Shown here in pieces: positions 7,588 through 15,513 of a stretch of DNA of 35,713 nt. How positions within the stretch are numbered: position 1 is the first letter of the stretch; each line of letters opens with the position of its first letter. A program made the position numbers and the translations under genes. The notes beneath the pieces are model-generated. The model did no database searches. It was given only the letters and a program-made list of their open reading frames with translations, and was not told the DNA's origin. Location: the NCBI GenBank assembly GCA_015064395.1, contig SVSH01000021.1, forward strand, positions 1 through 35,713, in the 5' to 3' direction. This DNA comes from Oscillospiraceae bacterium. GTDB taxonomy: Bacteria; Bacillota; Clostridia; Oscillospirales; CAG-272.

Positions 7588-8091
7588 TCAACTCTCCCAC
7601 TCGACGATCACCATATCGATCGCCCTGTGCCCATCACTCCACTCTGCCCGCAAGGGGACGCCTGTTTTCTTGTCCAAGATCAGCCTCGCACCGTCGGATA
7701 ATGTCAGTGCGACTGTCTCACCCTCCGCCTTGGTTGACCTCACCGCCCGCTCCTCGATCAACAAGGCCGGTATGCGGCCAAGACCCCCTGCCCCGTTTTC
7801 TCCGGTGAGAGACCCCAGGCTTGCCGACCATACGCCGTCCCGGCAGACAAGGCACACCCCGGAGAGTGACTCCGGCGAGGTAAAGGTCAGCTTGGCGTCA
7901 GTGCTGCCGTTCTCGTTTCGCCCTTGCGTCTCCAAAACAGCCGAAAAAGCAAGGCTGTTGACGTGTCCGGTCAGCGTCGCCTTGGCGGGCGTGTCCAAAT
8001 AAGCAAAATAGCGCCGGCTTCCCTCCTGCCGTCCACAAGAGACGCTGCCAGTCAGCAACAGCGCGAGTAACCAAAGAACCACTCGTTTCAT
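7588..8091 (-). CDS. Small putative lipoprotein of unknown function
   Basis: A 167-residue protein beginning MKRVVLWLLALLLTGSVSC, a basic N-terminus and hydrophobic stretch ending in cysteine 19, which looks like a lipoprotein signal although serine at the -3 position is not ideal. The mature part alternates short beta-type segments and has an internal Cys pair (GVCLVC), with no enzyme motif seen. A general likeness to LolA/outer-membrane-lipoprotein-carrier type folds is possible but unproven. The ATG at 8091 is preferred over the in-frame TTG at 8115 because GAGGGGGA precedes it at normal distance. It is divergent from the AraC regulator across a 161-bp gap. Confidence 0.7.
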   Translation of the reverse strand: MKRVVLWLLALLLTGSVSCGRQEGSRRYFAYLDTPAKATLTGHVNSLAFSAVLETQGRNENGSTDAKLTFTSPESLSGVCLVCRDGVWSASLGSLTGENGAGGLGRIPALLIEERAVRSTKAEGETVALTLSDGARLILDKKTGVPLRAEWSDGHRAIDMVIVEWES

Positions 8092-8192
8092 GCGATCCCC
8101 CTCTCTTTTTTTCAATGTATGCGAAAAGGGGCTGCTTTATGGCTGTTTGTGCAATTTTTGTCCGTTTTTCTTCTCTTTTTGCGCAATATCCC

Positions 8193-8221
8193 TTGCATTT
8201 GTCCTGAAAGTGTGGTATGAT
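8193..8221 (+). promoter_or_regulatory. Promoter of the AraC-ahcY operon
   Basis: TTGCAT (8193-8198), 17-bp spacer, TATGAT (8216-8221). It overlaps an in-frame ATG at 8217, which argues that the regulator starts downstream at 8253. Confidence 0.75.
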
Positions 8222-8252
8222 ATCAGCGATTTCGAAGGATGGGAGGGATCGC

Positions 8253-9065
8253 ATGAGCGTGCCGTATGAAAACCGAACGGTTGATTTCTATCACCGCGAC
8301 GACAGCAAGAGTAAGCTTGCTTGCTCCGCCCATCTGCATATCCACATCGAGCTGTTCTATCTTTTGGATGGACGCATGCGGGCCTATATCGACTCGTCTG
8401 AATACACGGTCGAGCCGGGAGACATTCTCGTGGCCTTTCCCAATCAGGTGCATCGCTTTGAGACGGTCGAGGAGGAAAAATACCTTTTGTTCATCGTCCA
8501 TCCCGATATGATGCCGGAATTGTCCGCTGTTTTTTCAGGTCTGACGCCCGCCAGCGCCCTGGTGCGGCACGAGGATCAAAACGCGGCCTTGCTTTCGCTC
8601 CTGCGGCAAATGAGAACGGTTGCCGACGGGGACTCACCCTACCGCGACGTCACGCTCAAGGGGCTTTTGCTTTCCTTTTTTGGGCAGCTGTTGGAGCGTG
8701 CGCCCTTGACCGAGCCCCGCGCCGAGGATTCCTCGGCTATTCGGGACATCGTTGACTATTGCGCCTCCCATTTCACGGGAGACTTGTCCTTGGAGGCGCT
8801 GGAGGATGCCTTGCATCTGAGCCGCTATTACATCTCCCACCTGTTCAGCCACAAGCTGAAGATCCGGTTCAACGATTACGTCAATTCCTTGCGCGTGTCC
8901 GAGGCCTGCCGCCTGTTGCGAAGCACCTCGCTGAGCATGACCGACATCGGCACCCGGGTAGGATTTAATACCCTTCGTACCTTCAACCGTTCCTTTGTCA
9001 AGCAAATGGGACAGACCCCCAGCGAATACCGCCGCCGCAGCTCGTGCGAGCGGCAGAGAATATAA
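8253..9065 (+). CDS. AraC-family transcriptional regulator
   Basis: A 270-residue regulator. The N-terminal half has a cupin-type sensing domain (HIHIELFYLLDG, then VEPGDILVAFPNQVHRF) that in this family binds small ligands. The last 100 residues hold two helix-turn-helix motifs, ending in the family signature (DIGTRVGFNTLRTFNRSF ... GQTPSEYRR). The start at 8253 has GGGAGGG six bases upstream and lies downstream of the promoter; the upstream ATG at 8217 sits inside the -10 box. The gene is followed after 18 bp by S-adenosylhomocysteine hydrolase, so it probably regulates its own operon in response to a metabolite. The ligand is not evident. Confidence 0.88.
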   Translation: MSVPYENRTVDFYHRDDSKSKLACSAHLHIHIELFYLLDGRMRAYIDSSEYTVEPGDILVAFPNQVHRFETVEEEKYLLFIVHPDMMPELSAVFSGLTPASALVRHEDQNAALLSLLRQMRTVADGDSPYRDVTLKGLLLSFFGQLLERAPLTEPRAEDSSAIRDIVDYCASHFTGDLSLEALEDALHLSRYYISHLFSHKLKIRFNDYVNSLRVSEACRLLRSTSLSMTDIGTRVGFNTLRTFNRSFVKQMGQTPSEYRRRSSCERQRI

Positions 9066-9083
9066 AAAGAGAGGATTGTTATC

Positions 9084-10331
9084 ATGAGTGACATCAAAGA
9101 CGTAAATCTCGCCCCCGCAGGACGGGCAAAAATCGAATGGGTGGCCGATTATATGCCCATTCTCAACCGCATCCGCGCCGAATTTGAAAAGACCCAGCCC
9201 TTTGCCGGCTTGACCATTGCCATGTCCATCCACCTGGAGGCCAAAACGGCGTATCTGGCCAAGACGCTGCGCGCCGGCGGTGCCCGCGTGGTGATGACGG
9301 GCTGTAACCCCCTGTCGACGCAGGACGACGTGGCCGCCGCCATGGCGACCGATCCTGCCGGCTTCGAGGTCCACGCCCGCCATGGCGTGAGCGACGAGGA
9401 GTACGTTGAGCACCTCAAGGCAACGCTGTCCTGCCATCCCGATCTCATCATCGACGACGGCGGCGACCTGATTTCTCTTTTGCATGGCGAGTGCCGCGAA
9501 TACGGTGACCGTCTGATCGGCGGCTGTGAGGAGACGACGACGGGCATCCACCGCCTGCAGTCCCGCGAGGCGGCCGGTATGCTGGATTATACCATGATCG
9601 ACGTCAACGACGCCGACTGCAAGCACCTGTTTGACAACCGTTACGGCACGGGTCAGTCCACGCTGGACGGTATCATGAATCCCACCAATCTGATGATCGC
9701 AGGTAAGGTGTTTGTCATCGCCGGCTACGGCTGGTGCGGACGCGGCCTTGCCATGAGAGCGCGCGGCATGGGCGCGGTGGTCGTGGTCACCGAGATCGAC
9801 CCCATCAAGGCGATCGAGGCTATCATGGACGGCTTTACCGTCTTGCCGATGGACGAGGCGGCGAAGCTGGGCGATATCTTCGTCACGCTGACGGGCTGTT
9901 GCGACGTCATTCGCCGCGAGCATTTCGAGGTCATGAAGGACGGTGTACTGCTGGCCAACAGCGGCCACTTTGACGTGGAGATCGACAAGATCGCACTGGC
10001 CGATATGTCGGACAAGGTCTACGAGCGCAAGCCCCACATCACGGGCTACCGTCTGAAGGATGGCCGCACGCTCAACCTGCTTGCCGAGGGGCGTCTTGTC
10101 AACCTGGCCGCCGGCAACGGACATCCTGCCGAGATCATGGATATGTCCTTTGCGATCCAGGCCAAGGGCCTGGAGTATCTGGCCAAGACCCGCGGAACGC
10201 TCGCGCACAAGCTGTACGCGGTGCCCCGCGAGATCGACGAGGAGGTCGCCCGCATCAAGCTTGAATCCATGGGCGTGCATATTGACGCGCTTTCGGACGA
10301 GCAAAAAGCATATCTGGCGCAAGTAGAATAA
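9084..10331 (+). CDS. ahcY: S-adenosyl-L-homocysteine hydrolase
   Basis: A 415-residue enzyme that reversibly splits S-adenosylhomocysteine into adenosine and homocysteine with bound NAD, relieving product inhibition of methyltransferases. Seen are SIHLEAKTA (48-56), the acidic pair in IIDDGGD (122-128), CEETTTGIHRL (148-158) around the catalytic residues, NLMIAGKVF and the NAD-binding GYGWCGRG (214-221). The length of 415 fits the shorter bacterial/archaeal form, and the C-terminus lacks the KPDHYRY tail of the classical E. coli-absent/eukaryotic type. A ribosome binding site GAGAGGATTG stands upstream. It is co-transcribed with the AraC regulator and ends at a GC-rich terminator. Confidence 0.93.
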   Translation: MSDIKDVNLAPAGRAKIEWVADYMPILNRIRAEFEKTQPFAGLTIAMSIHLEAKTAYLAKTLRAGGARVVMTGCNPLSTQDDVAAAMATDPAGFEVHARHGVSDEEYVEHLKATLSCHPDLIIDDGGDLISLLHGECREYGDRLIGGCEETTTGIHRLQSREAAGMLDYTMIDVNDADCKHLFDNRYGTGQSTLDGIMNPTNLMIAGKVFVIAGYGWCGRGLAMRARGMGAVVVVTEIDPIKAIEAIMDGFTVLPMDEAAKLGDIFVTLTGCCDVIRREHFEVMKDGVLLANSGHFDVEIDKIALADMSDKVYERKPHITGYRLKDGRTLNLLAEGRLVNLAAGNGHPAEIMDMSFAIQAKGLEYLAKTRGTLAHKLYAVPREIDEEVARIKLESMGVHIDALSDEQKAYLAQVE

Positions 10332-10333
10332 AA

Positions 10334-10371
10334 GGGACGGGGGCTTTGACAAAAGCCCCCGTTTGCGTCCC
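10334..10371 (+). terminator. Terminator downstream of ahcY
   Basis: Stem ACGGGGGCTTT (10337-10347) / AAAGCCCCCGT (10352-10362), with an outer GGGAC/GTCCC pair (10334-10338 / 10367-10371). The T-run is short (TTT), so termination may be incomplete. Confidence 0.65.
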
Positions 10372-10432
10372 TTACGCATATATGCTTCTATTTTATACAT
10401 ACTACTGACAATGAAGAAAGGACGGTGTACCC

Positions 10433-11431
10433 ATGAAAATTTTATTTTACGATGCCAAGCCCTACGATAGAGAGAGCTTTGATGCGCATCTGCCCGATTA
10501 CCCGAGTATCACGCTGGACTATATTGAGGCCGATCTGACGCCGAGGACGGCGCGTCTGGCGCAGGGCTACGACGCGATTTGTGCCTTTGTCAACGCCGAT
10601 CTGGGGCGCGATATGCTACGCCTTTTGTATGAGGCGGGCGTCAAGACCATTCTGCTTCGCTGCGCCGGCTTCAATCAACTGGACGCGTACGCGGCGGATG
10701 AATACGATATGACGGTGCTTCGCGTGCCGGGCTATTCCCCCGAGGCGGTGGCCGAGCATGCCATGGCGCTGGCGCTGGCCATCAATCGCCGACTGCACAA
10801 GGCGTATATTAAGGTCAGAGAAAATAATTTCAGCTTGGTGGGGCTGACCGGCATGACCTTCCGGGGCAAGGTGGCCGGTATTGTCGGCACGGGCAAAATA
10901 GGACAAGCAATGTGCCGCATTTGCCGCGGCTTTGGCATGCGGGTGCTGGCCTATGACAAGTATCCGAGCGACGAGATGCGGGGCGAGGGCGTGGAATACG
11001 TGCCGCTTGAGCAGCTGCTCGCGCAGTCCGACCTCGTTTCCCTGCACTGCCCCCTGACGGACGAGACCTATCACATGATCCGCACCGAAACGATCCATCA
11101 GATGAAGCCGGGGTGCATTCTGATCAACACCTCGCGCGGCGCGTTGGTGGATTCGCAGGATCTCATTGAGGGCATCCGCGACCACCGCTTCTTTGGCGTG
11201 GGACTTGACGTGTACGAGGAGGAAAACGACAACGTGTTCGAAAACCGCGAGGATGATATTCTCAAAAGCTCCATCACCGCGCGCCTGCTCTCCTTCCCCA
11301 ACGTCATCATTACCTCGCATCAGGGCTTTTTGACCCGCGAAGCCCTCGACGCCATCGCCCGCACCACGCTGGATAACGCAGTGAGCGTGGAACAACACGC
11401 CCCCATCGAGGCGAATTTGGTGGGGGTGTGA
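10433..11431 (+). CDS. D-2-hydroxyacid (D-lactate) dehydrogenase
   Basis: A 332-residue NAD-dependent D-isomer dehydrogenase. The dinucleotide motif GIVGTGKIGQ (near residue 150), NTSRGALVD with the substrate-binding arginine, DVYEEE with the catalytic glutamate and SHQGFLT with the catalytic histidine are all present. The N-terminus MKILFYDAKPYD and the overall length match fermentative D-lactate dehydrogenases, which regenerate NAD by reducing pyruvate. Related enzymes act on other 2-oxoacids, so the substrate is probable rather than certain. AAAGGACGG is the ribosome binding site. It has its own leader of about 60 bases after the ahcY terminator. Confidence 0.88.
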   Translation: MKILFYDAKPYDRESFDAHLPDYPSITLDYIEADLTPRTARLAQGYDAICAFVNADLGRDMLRLLYEAGVKTILLRCAGFNQLDAYAADEYDMTVLRVPGYSPEAVAEHAMALALAINRRLHKAYIKVRENNFSLVGLTGMTFRGKVAGIVGTGKIGQAMCRICRGFGMRVLAYDKYPSDEMRGEGVEYVPLEQLLAQSDLVSLHCPLTDETYHMIRTETIHQMKPGCILINTSRGALVDSQDLIEGIRDHRFFGVGLDVYEEENDNVFENREDDILKSSITARLLSFPNVIITSHQGFLTREALDAIARTTLDNAVSVEQHAPIEANLVGV

Positions 11432-11447
11432 AAACGCGGAGGACGAT

Positions 11448-11479
11448 GTAGGGGAACTTTTTGAAAAAAGTTCCCCTAC
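11448..11479. terminator. Hairpin GTAGGGGAAC.../...GTTCCCCTAC after ldh
   Basis: A long stem of about 15 bp, GTAGGGGAACTTTTT (11448-11462) against AAAAAAGTTCCCCTAC (ending 11479), with an almost loop-free centre. It is followed by a second weaker pair CCCTT...AAAGGG (about 11482-11505). The T-tract is inside the stem, so it acts less like a standard terminator. Similar intergenic sequences are familiar from gut Clostridia. Confidence 0.6.
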
Positions 11480-11534
11480 GACCCTTCAAAAACTTTCAAA
11501 GGGGAAACAGGAGTGTAGCCGAGACAACTTCTTC

Positions 11535-12050
11535 TAACCCCGTATGGGAAAGAAAGTGCGCTGTTCGGTAGAATAGCTCCCGCGAGAAGCGGGGCTCTCC
11601 TCGCTCCGCTCGGCATCAATTTGCTTTGCAAATTGACTCCGTTCCCCCCTCCCCCATCTTCTCTATCATATTAGAAGACCTGTGGAAAGCATCGCCTGCC
11701 GCGCGTGCTTTCTTGAGTTGAGGCACAGCATCAAAAAATGTTTGTATGCCCTCGCGTCTTCCTCTTTGTAGCGCGGCACGGTGTGAAGCAAGAGCCCCTC
11801 GCCTGCTTGTACCAGGAGGCAAATCTTTGGATTTGCCGACGCGACCATTGTAAATGGCAAAACGCCTTTTGGTAACCACCAAAAGATAGCGAAAGAACAA
11901 AAGCTTGCGGGTTGGCAAAGGGTATTAGACCCTTTGCCGCGCTTTCTTGGTTCGTTCTTTGCCGCGTGGCAAAGGATGAACAATAATCTTGCTCCCGCTC
12001 ACGCGCGAAGCTGGGTGAGCGTCCCAAGGAGTAGACAGTAAGAACATTAG
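11535..12050 (+). repeat. Dispersed repeat, degenerate palindrome-rich copy E
   Basis: The central and right parts match the repeat family: CGCCTGCCGCGCGTG, GTTGAGGCACAGCATC, CCTCTTTGTAGCGCGGCAC, and the right hairpin GTTCGTTCTTTGCC/GGCAAAGGATGAAC (about 11952-11982) followed by a CTCACGCGCGAAGC...GGGTGAGCG end. The left half is eroded. Perfect short-loop palindromes are inserted in it: TCAATTTGC/GCAAATTGA (11616-11636), GGCAAATC/GATTTGCC (11818-11837), CTTTTGGT/ACCAAAAG (11866-11885) and GGCAAAGGGT/ACCCTTTGCC (11914-11938). No gene is seen between 11432 and 12279. Confidence 0.65.
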
Positions 12051-12094
12051 TAAAATCCATTCGGACAAAAAATGTTACCCCGAACCGGACGACC

Positions 12095-12201
12095 GAACTC
12101 GGACGCAGGCGTCCGAGTTCATGAAGTTTCCCTCGCGGTCTTGACGACCGCGTTTCGCAAGCGAAAATGGGAAACTTTCGCCACTCGCGCTGTGCGCGAG
12201 T
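12095..12201. repeat. Cluster of perfect palindromes near tRNA-Arg
   Basis: Four hairpins in about 110 bp: GAACTCGGACGC/GCGTCCGAGTTC with a 2-nt loop (12095-12120); CGCGGTC/GACCGCG (12134-12152); TTTCGC/GCGAAA with an AA loop (12153-12166); ACTCGCGC/GCGCGAGT (12183-12201). The second and third are enclosed by AAGTTTCCC (12124-12132) / GGGAAACTT (12169-12177), giving a three-way-junction fold. The stem sequences are unrelated to each other. Confidence 0.75.
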
Positions 12202-12203
12202 TC

Positions 12204-12236
12204 GGGTGTCGCGGACGGCTCGAGTTCGGCGTGATA
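12204..12236 (+). pseudogene. Degenerate inverted copy of a tRNA 3' half
   Basis: On the plus strand GGGTGTCGC, then a variant T-arm (GGCTCGAGTTCGGC), then GTG and an A-run resembles the tRNA-Arg 3' half read on the minus strand (GGGTGTCGC, CGGTTCGAGTCCGGC, TTGGTGTACCA, A-run). Both arms converge on the shared terminator at 12238-12279, so the whole is an imperfect inverted repeat of roughly 150 bp. Interpreting it as a decayed tRNA fragment is inference. Confidence 0.4.
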
Positions 12237-12237
12237 A

Positions 12238-12279
12238 AAAAGAGGGATAGGACCGCAAAGCGGTCCTATCCCTCTTTTT
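12238..12279. terminator. Bidirectional terminator of tRNA-Arg
   Basis: A perfect stem of about 19 bp, AGAGGGATAGGACCGC / GCGGTCCTATCCCTCT with an AAA loop, with A-runs on the left and T-runs on the right. It begins directly after the tRNA CCA end on the minus strand. Confidence 0.92.
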
Positions 12280-12356
12280 TGGTACACCAAGCCGGACTCG
12301 AACCGGCGACACCCAGCGTCGGAGGCTGGTGCTCTATCCATCTGAGCTACTGGTGC
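12280..12356 (-). tRNA. tRNA-Arg (anticodon CCG)
   Basis: A 77-nt cloverleaf on the minus strand with CCA encoded. The acceptor GCACCAG pairs with TTGGTGT (G-U at both ends), D-arm GCTC/GAGC, anticodon stem CCAGC/GCTGG with loop CTCCGAC (anticodon CCG, reading CGG), T-arm GCCGG/CCGGC with loop TTCGAGT. Its promoter is 16 bp upstream and its terminator immediately downstream, so it is a single-gene unit. Confidence 0.95.
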
Positions 12357-12371
12357 GCGCTGACAGCCATT

Positions 12372-12400
12372 AGTATATCACATTCCCGGCCGCTTTGCAA
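12372..12400 (-). promoter_or_regulatory. Promoter of tRNA-Arg
   Basis: On the minus strand TTGCAA (12400-12395), 17-bp spacer, TATACT (12377-12372). Confidence 0.82.
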
Positions 12401-12448
12401 GTGCTTTTCTATAAAATTTGCTATAAAAAAGGAAATTTTTGGAAACGC

Positions 12449-12485
12449 CGCATTGCCGACGGAGAGTGCTCGCGTCGGCAATGCG
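12449..12485 (-). terminator. Terminator of the soj-parB-serS operon
   Basis: Perfect 13-bp inverted repeat CGCATTGCCGACG (12449-12461) / CGTCGGCAATGCG (12473-12485), ten bases after the last stop codon of the operon. The following T-run is weak on the minus strand. Confidence 0.65.
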
Positions 12486-12494
12486 AATTTTGAT

Positions 12495-13229
12495 TTATTC
12501 CTTGAAAAAGCCAATAAAGTTATCCGCCAGCTGTATCATATCGGGCAGCAGCCAGCAAACGACCGAAGCAAAAACGATACAAGCGATCACGGTGATGACG
12601 AAGCGCAACGGGTCTGTTCCCTTTTTGGCGAACAGCGACGTGGCTCCGAACATTTTATCCTCGGGAATGTAAAAATGATCCTGGAAAAAATCGTACCGGT
12701 ACGGAACGTCCTTCCACTTCTGCGCGGCCTTGGGGGCGCTTGCGACCAGTTCTTCCCTTTTCTGTGCCTGCTCGACAAGATAAGCGTCTTCCTCGACACA
12801 GCGGATCACTCTCTTGAGCGACGTGCCGCGGCGAAGCGCCTCTTTAATGGCGGCATTGCGTAAAAAGCCGAGTTGCTCCAGCGTCATGGCGCGCTCGGGC
12901 GTGTTGGCGTCCTCACGGTCTATCGCGCGAACCAGGTCGCCCAGCGTTCGTTTTTGGAACATAGCGACGGCCGCGGCGATGATAATGCCGAGGAACATGG
13001 AAAGAATGATCACTTGTGCGGACAAAAGGGAGTTGGAACCTAAGTTGATGTTCTGGTAGTTGTGTTCTTCAAAGCGAACGGAAAAATACTTATTCAAAAA
13101 ATACTGCCACAGCTCCTCGATCAGAGACATTTCCTCTGCCTTGGATGCCAGTGCGGCGCGTGCCGCCCAGCCAAAGGCTTGAAGCTTGGTTGAGACTGCG
13201 AGGAACCAGGCGCCCGGGGACAACAACAT
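12495..13229 (-). CDS. Unknown two-helix membrane protein downstream of serS
   Basis: A 244-residue protein not recognised as a characterised family. Two hydrophobic helices are clear: one after residue 70 (VIILSMFLGIIIAAAVAMF) and one near the C-terminus (FVITVIACIVFASVVCWLL). Between them is a charged, mostly helical region of about 110 residues. The start at 13229 has AAAGGAGC upstream at good spacing and is 43 bp after serS; an upstream extension to 13448 would lie inside serS and is rejected. It is the last gene of the chromosome-segregation/serS operon. With small soluble segments on both sides of the membrane it may be an envelope scaffold, but no function is assigned. Confidence 0.75.
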   Translation of the reverse strand: MLLSPGAWFLAVSTKLQAFGWAARAALASKAEEMSLIEELWQYFLNKYFSVRFEEHNYQNINLGSNSLLSAQVIILSMFLGIIIAAAVAMFQKRTLGDLVRAIDREDANTPERAMTLEQLGFLRNAAIKEALRRGTSLKRVIRCVEEDAYLVEQAQKREELVASAPKAAQKWKDVPYRYDFFQDHFYIPEDKMFGATSLFAKKGTDPLRFVITVIACIVFASVVCWLLPDMIQLADNFIGFFKE

Positions 13230-13272
13230 AACGGGCTCCTTTCTTTGCGTTTGGTGTGTGTTATGTGGGGGA

Positions 13273-14556
13273 TCAACCCTTGCGGATGATATCGGTGCCC
13301 AGATACTTGCGCAGTACCTCGGGAACGACGATATCGCCATCCTTGGTCTGATTCTGCTCAACCAGTGCGGGCAGAATACGGGAGGTGGCAAGACCGGACC
13401 CGTTGAGGGTGTGAACGTACTCGATGTGACCGTCGGCACGCTTGACACGGATACCGCCGCGGCGCGCCTGATAGTCGCGGGCGTTGGAAACGGAGGAAAC
13501 CTCCTTGTAGCCGTTCATGGACGGAATGTTGATCTCGATATCGTAGGTACGTGCCATGGAAGCCGAGCAGTCCTCTGCCGCCAGCTTGACGGTGCGGAAG
13601 TGGAAGCCCAGGCCGCTGACCAGTGCCTCGGCCTTGGCGACCAGCTCCTCGAACGCCTCATCCGACTGCTCGGGCAGCGTGTACTGGAACATCTCGACCT
13701 TGTTGAACTGGTGACCACGCACCATGCCGCGCTCATCCGAACGGTAAGAGCCGGCCTCGCGACGGAAGCATGGGGTGTAGCTGACCAGCTTTTTGGGAAG
13801 ATCTGCCTCGGTGAGCAGCTCGCCGCGGTACAGCGATGCCAGAGCGGCCTCGGCGGTGGGCAACATATACAGCGAACGGTTGTCGGTGGGGTTGGCGATC
13901 TTGAACACCTCATCGGCAAACTTGGGGAACTGACCGGCGGTCACGCCGCACTCGTATTCCAGCATGTGAGGAGGCAGAATGAGCTCGTAGCCGTCGCCCA
14001 GGTGGGTGTCGATGAAGTAGTTGAGCAGAGCCCACTCCAGGCGCGCACCCATGCCGCGATAGATCCAGAAGCCGGAACCGGACAGCTTAGTGCCTCTCTT
14101 GTAGTCGATCAGACCCAGATCGGTGCACAGATCGACGTGGTTCTTGGCCTCAAAATCAAACTTTCTCGGCTCGCCCCAGTAGCGAAGGGGCTCGTTGTTT
14201 TCCTTGCCGCCCGGCTTGAGATCGCGGTCAGGCAGGTTGGGAAGCCCCAGCATCAGGGCATTGTATTCGCTCTCCACGCCACGAAGCTGCTCGTCGATCG
14301 CCTTGGTCTTGTTGGCAATTTCCTTAAGCTCGGCAAAAATGGGAGCAACGTCTCTTCCCTCTTTTTTGTACTGGGGGATGAGCTTGTTGGTCTTGTTCTG
14401 CTCTGCCTTGAGCGTTTCGCCCTCGACGATCAGCGCACGGCGCTGTGCGTCCAGCTCGAGAATTTTGGTGATGTCCTCGCGTGCATCCTTGCCCTTGATG
14501 GCATAGCGGGCGATGACCTCGTCGGGATTTTCCTTGATGTATTTAATGTCGATCAT
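13273..14556 (-). CDS. serS: Seryl-tRNA synthetase
   Basis: A 427-residue class II synthetase that charges tRNA-Ser. The N-terminal part (about 1-105) is the antiparallel coiled-coil arm that contacts the long variable arm of tRNA-Ser. Motif 2 appears as TPCFRREAGSYRSDERG followed by RGHQFNKVEMF, and motif 3 as GSGLATSRILPALVE near the C-terminus. The length is normal. It follows parB by 30 bp with GAAAGGAAG upstream, without a T-box, so it is expressed from the soj-parB promoter or by readthrough. Confidence 0.97.
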   Translation of the reverse strand: MIDIKYIKENPDEVIARYAIKGKDAREDITKILELDAQRRALIVEGETLKAEQNKTNKLIPQYKKEGRDVAPIFAELKEIANKTKAIDEQLRGVESEYNALMLGLPNLPDRDLKPGGKENNEPLRYWGEPRKFDFEAKNHVDLCTDLGLIDYKRGTKLSGSGFWIYRGMGARLEWALLNYFIDTHLGDGYELILPPHMLEYECGVTAGQFPKFADEVFKIANPTDNRSLYMLPTAEAALASLYRGELLTEADLPKKLVSYTPCFRREAGSYRSDERGMVRGHQFNKVEMFQYTLPEQSDEAFEELVAKAEALVSGLGFHFRTVKLAAEDCSASMARTYDIEINIPSMNGYKEVSSVSNARDYQARRGGIRVKRADGHIEYVHTLNGSGLATSRILPALVEQNQTKDGDIVVPEVLRKYLGTDIIRKG

Positions 14557-14586
14557 TGTCGTAAACTTCCTTTCTTGCGGTGTTTC

Positions 14587-15495
14587 TTATTCCTCGGTGA
14601 AAAAATCGTCTCCGCACAGCGCCTTGAGCAGCTCTTCCAGGTCCTCGTCGCTGTCGTAAGCCAATTCTATTACCTTTTTCTTGGGAGAATTGGTAATCTT
14701 TGCCTTTCTACCCATTTTTTCCAAGATACGATGCTCCAGATCGCGGATGTAGACGCGGCGGAGCTTGCTCTCGGCCGTTTCAGCCAGGGCATCGGCATCA
14801 GCCGGCTCGGCGTTTGCGGCGTCGTTCATTGCCTTGACGGCCCGTTCGACCTCGCGCACCGTCATCTCGCTCTGCACAATGCGCTCGGCGAGCAGAGACA
14901 TATCCTCTTCCCTTTCCAGACCCAGCAAGGCGCGGGCGTGGCCGGTCGAGAGCAGACCCTCGCGCAACATATCCAGCACACTCTCGGGCAGATCCAACAG
15001 ACGCATCATGTTGGCGACGTTGGAGCGGCTCTTGCCGACCTGGGTCGCTACCTGCTCCTGCGTCAGATCAAACTTGTCCATCAGCGTGCGATAGGCCAGC
15101 GCTTCTTCCACGGGATTGAGGTTTTCGCGCTGAATGTTCTCAATGATGGAGACTTGTGCCGCCTTGAGATCGTCGCTGTCCAAAATCACAACGGGGATCT
15201 CGGAAAGGCCTGCCATTTTGGCGGCTCTCCAGCGGCGTTCGCCCGCGATGATCTCGTAAGATCCTGCCAGGACCACGTTTTCGCGCACGATAATGGGCTG
15301 AAGAACGCCATACGTGCCGATCGACTCGGCCAGCGCCTCAAGCGCTTCCCTTTCAAAAATCTTTCTCGGCTGATCGCTCCGAGGCTCAATGTCGGCAATT
15401 CTCAACGTGGAGACGCCGTTTTTCTTGTTTTCGGGCATGTTATCGTCCAGAAGCGAGTAAAAATCTCGTCCCAGACCGCCACTTTTCTTTGCCAT
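14587..15495 (-). CDS. parB: Chromosome partitioning protein ParB (Spo0J)
   Basis: A 302-residue CTP-dependent DNA clamp that loads at parS. The N-terminal CTPase region includes the GERRWRAAK motif (about residues 84-92) and VSIIENIQRENLNPVEEA; the helix-turn-helix for parS is QEQVATQVGKSRSNVANMMRLL; the C-terminal 45 residues are the dimerisation part. The start has a GGGGAT ribosome binding site and the gene is 18 bp behind soj. Three parS sites lie 0.8-1 kb upstream. A paralogue, Noc, is encoded at 16546-17604. Confidence 0.96.
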   Translation of the reverse strand: MAKKSGGLGRDFYSLLDDNMPENKKNGVSTLRIADIEPRSDQPRKIFEREALEALAESIGTYGVLQPIIVRENVVLAGSYEIIAGERRWRAAKMAGLSEIPVVILDSDDLKAAQVSIIENIQRENLNPVEEALAYRTLMDKFDLTQEQVATQVGKSRSNVANMMRLLDLPESVLDMLREGLLSTGHARALLGLEREEDMSLLAERIVQSEMTVREVERAVKAMNDAANAEPADADALAETAESKLRRVYIRDLEHRILEKMGRKAKITNSPKKKVIELAYDSDEDLEELLKALCGDDFFTEE

Positions 15496-15513
15496 GGGTC
15501 AAAATCCCCTTTC

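Noticed and set aside
8634-10400. Minus-strand frame of 588 codons opposite ahcY
   Set aside because: Shadow of a highly expressed GC-rich gene; it also spans the AraC gene end and a terminator.
11535-12201. CRISPR array, suggested by repeated hairpins
   Set aside because: There are no identical direct repeats with uniform spacers and no cas genes.
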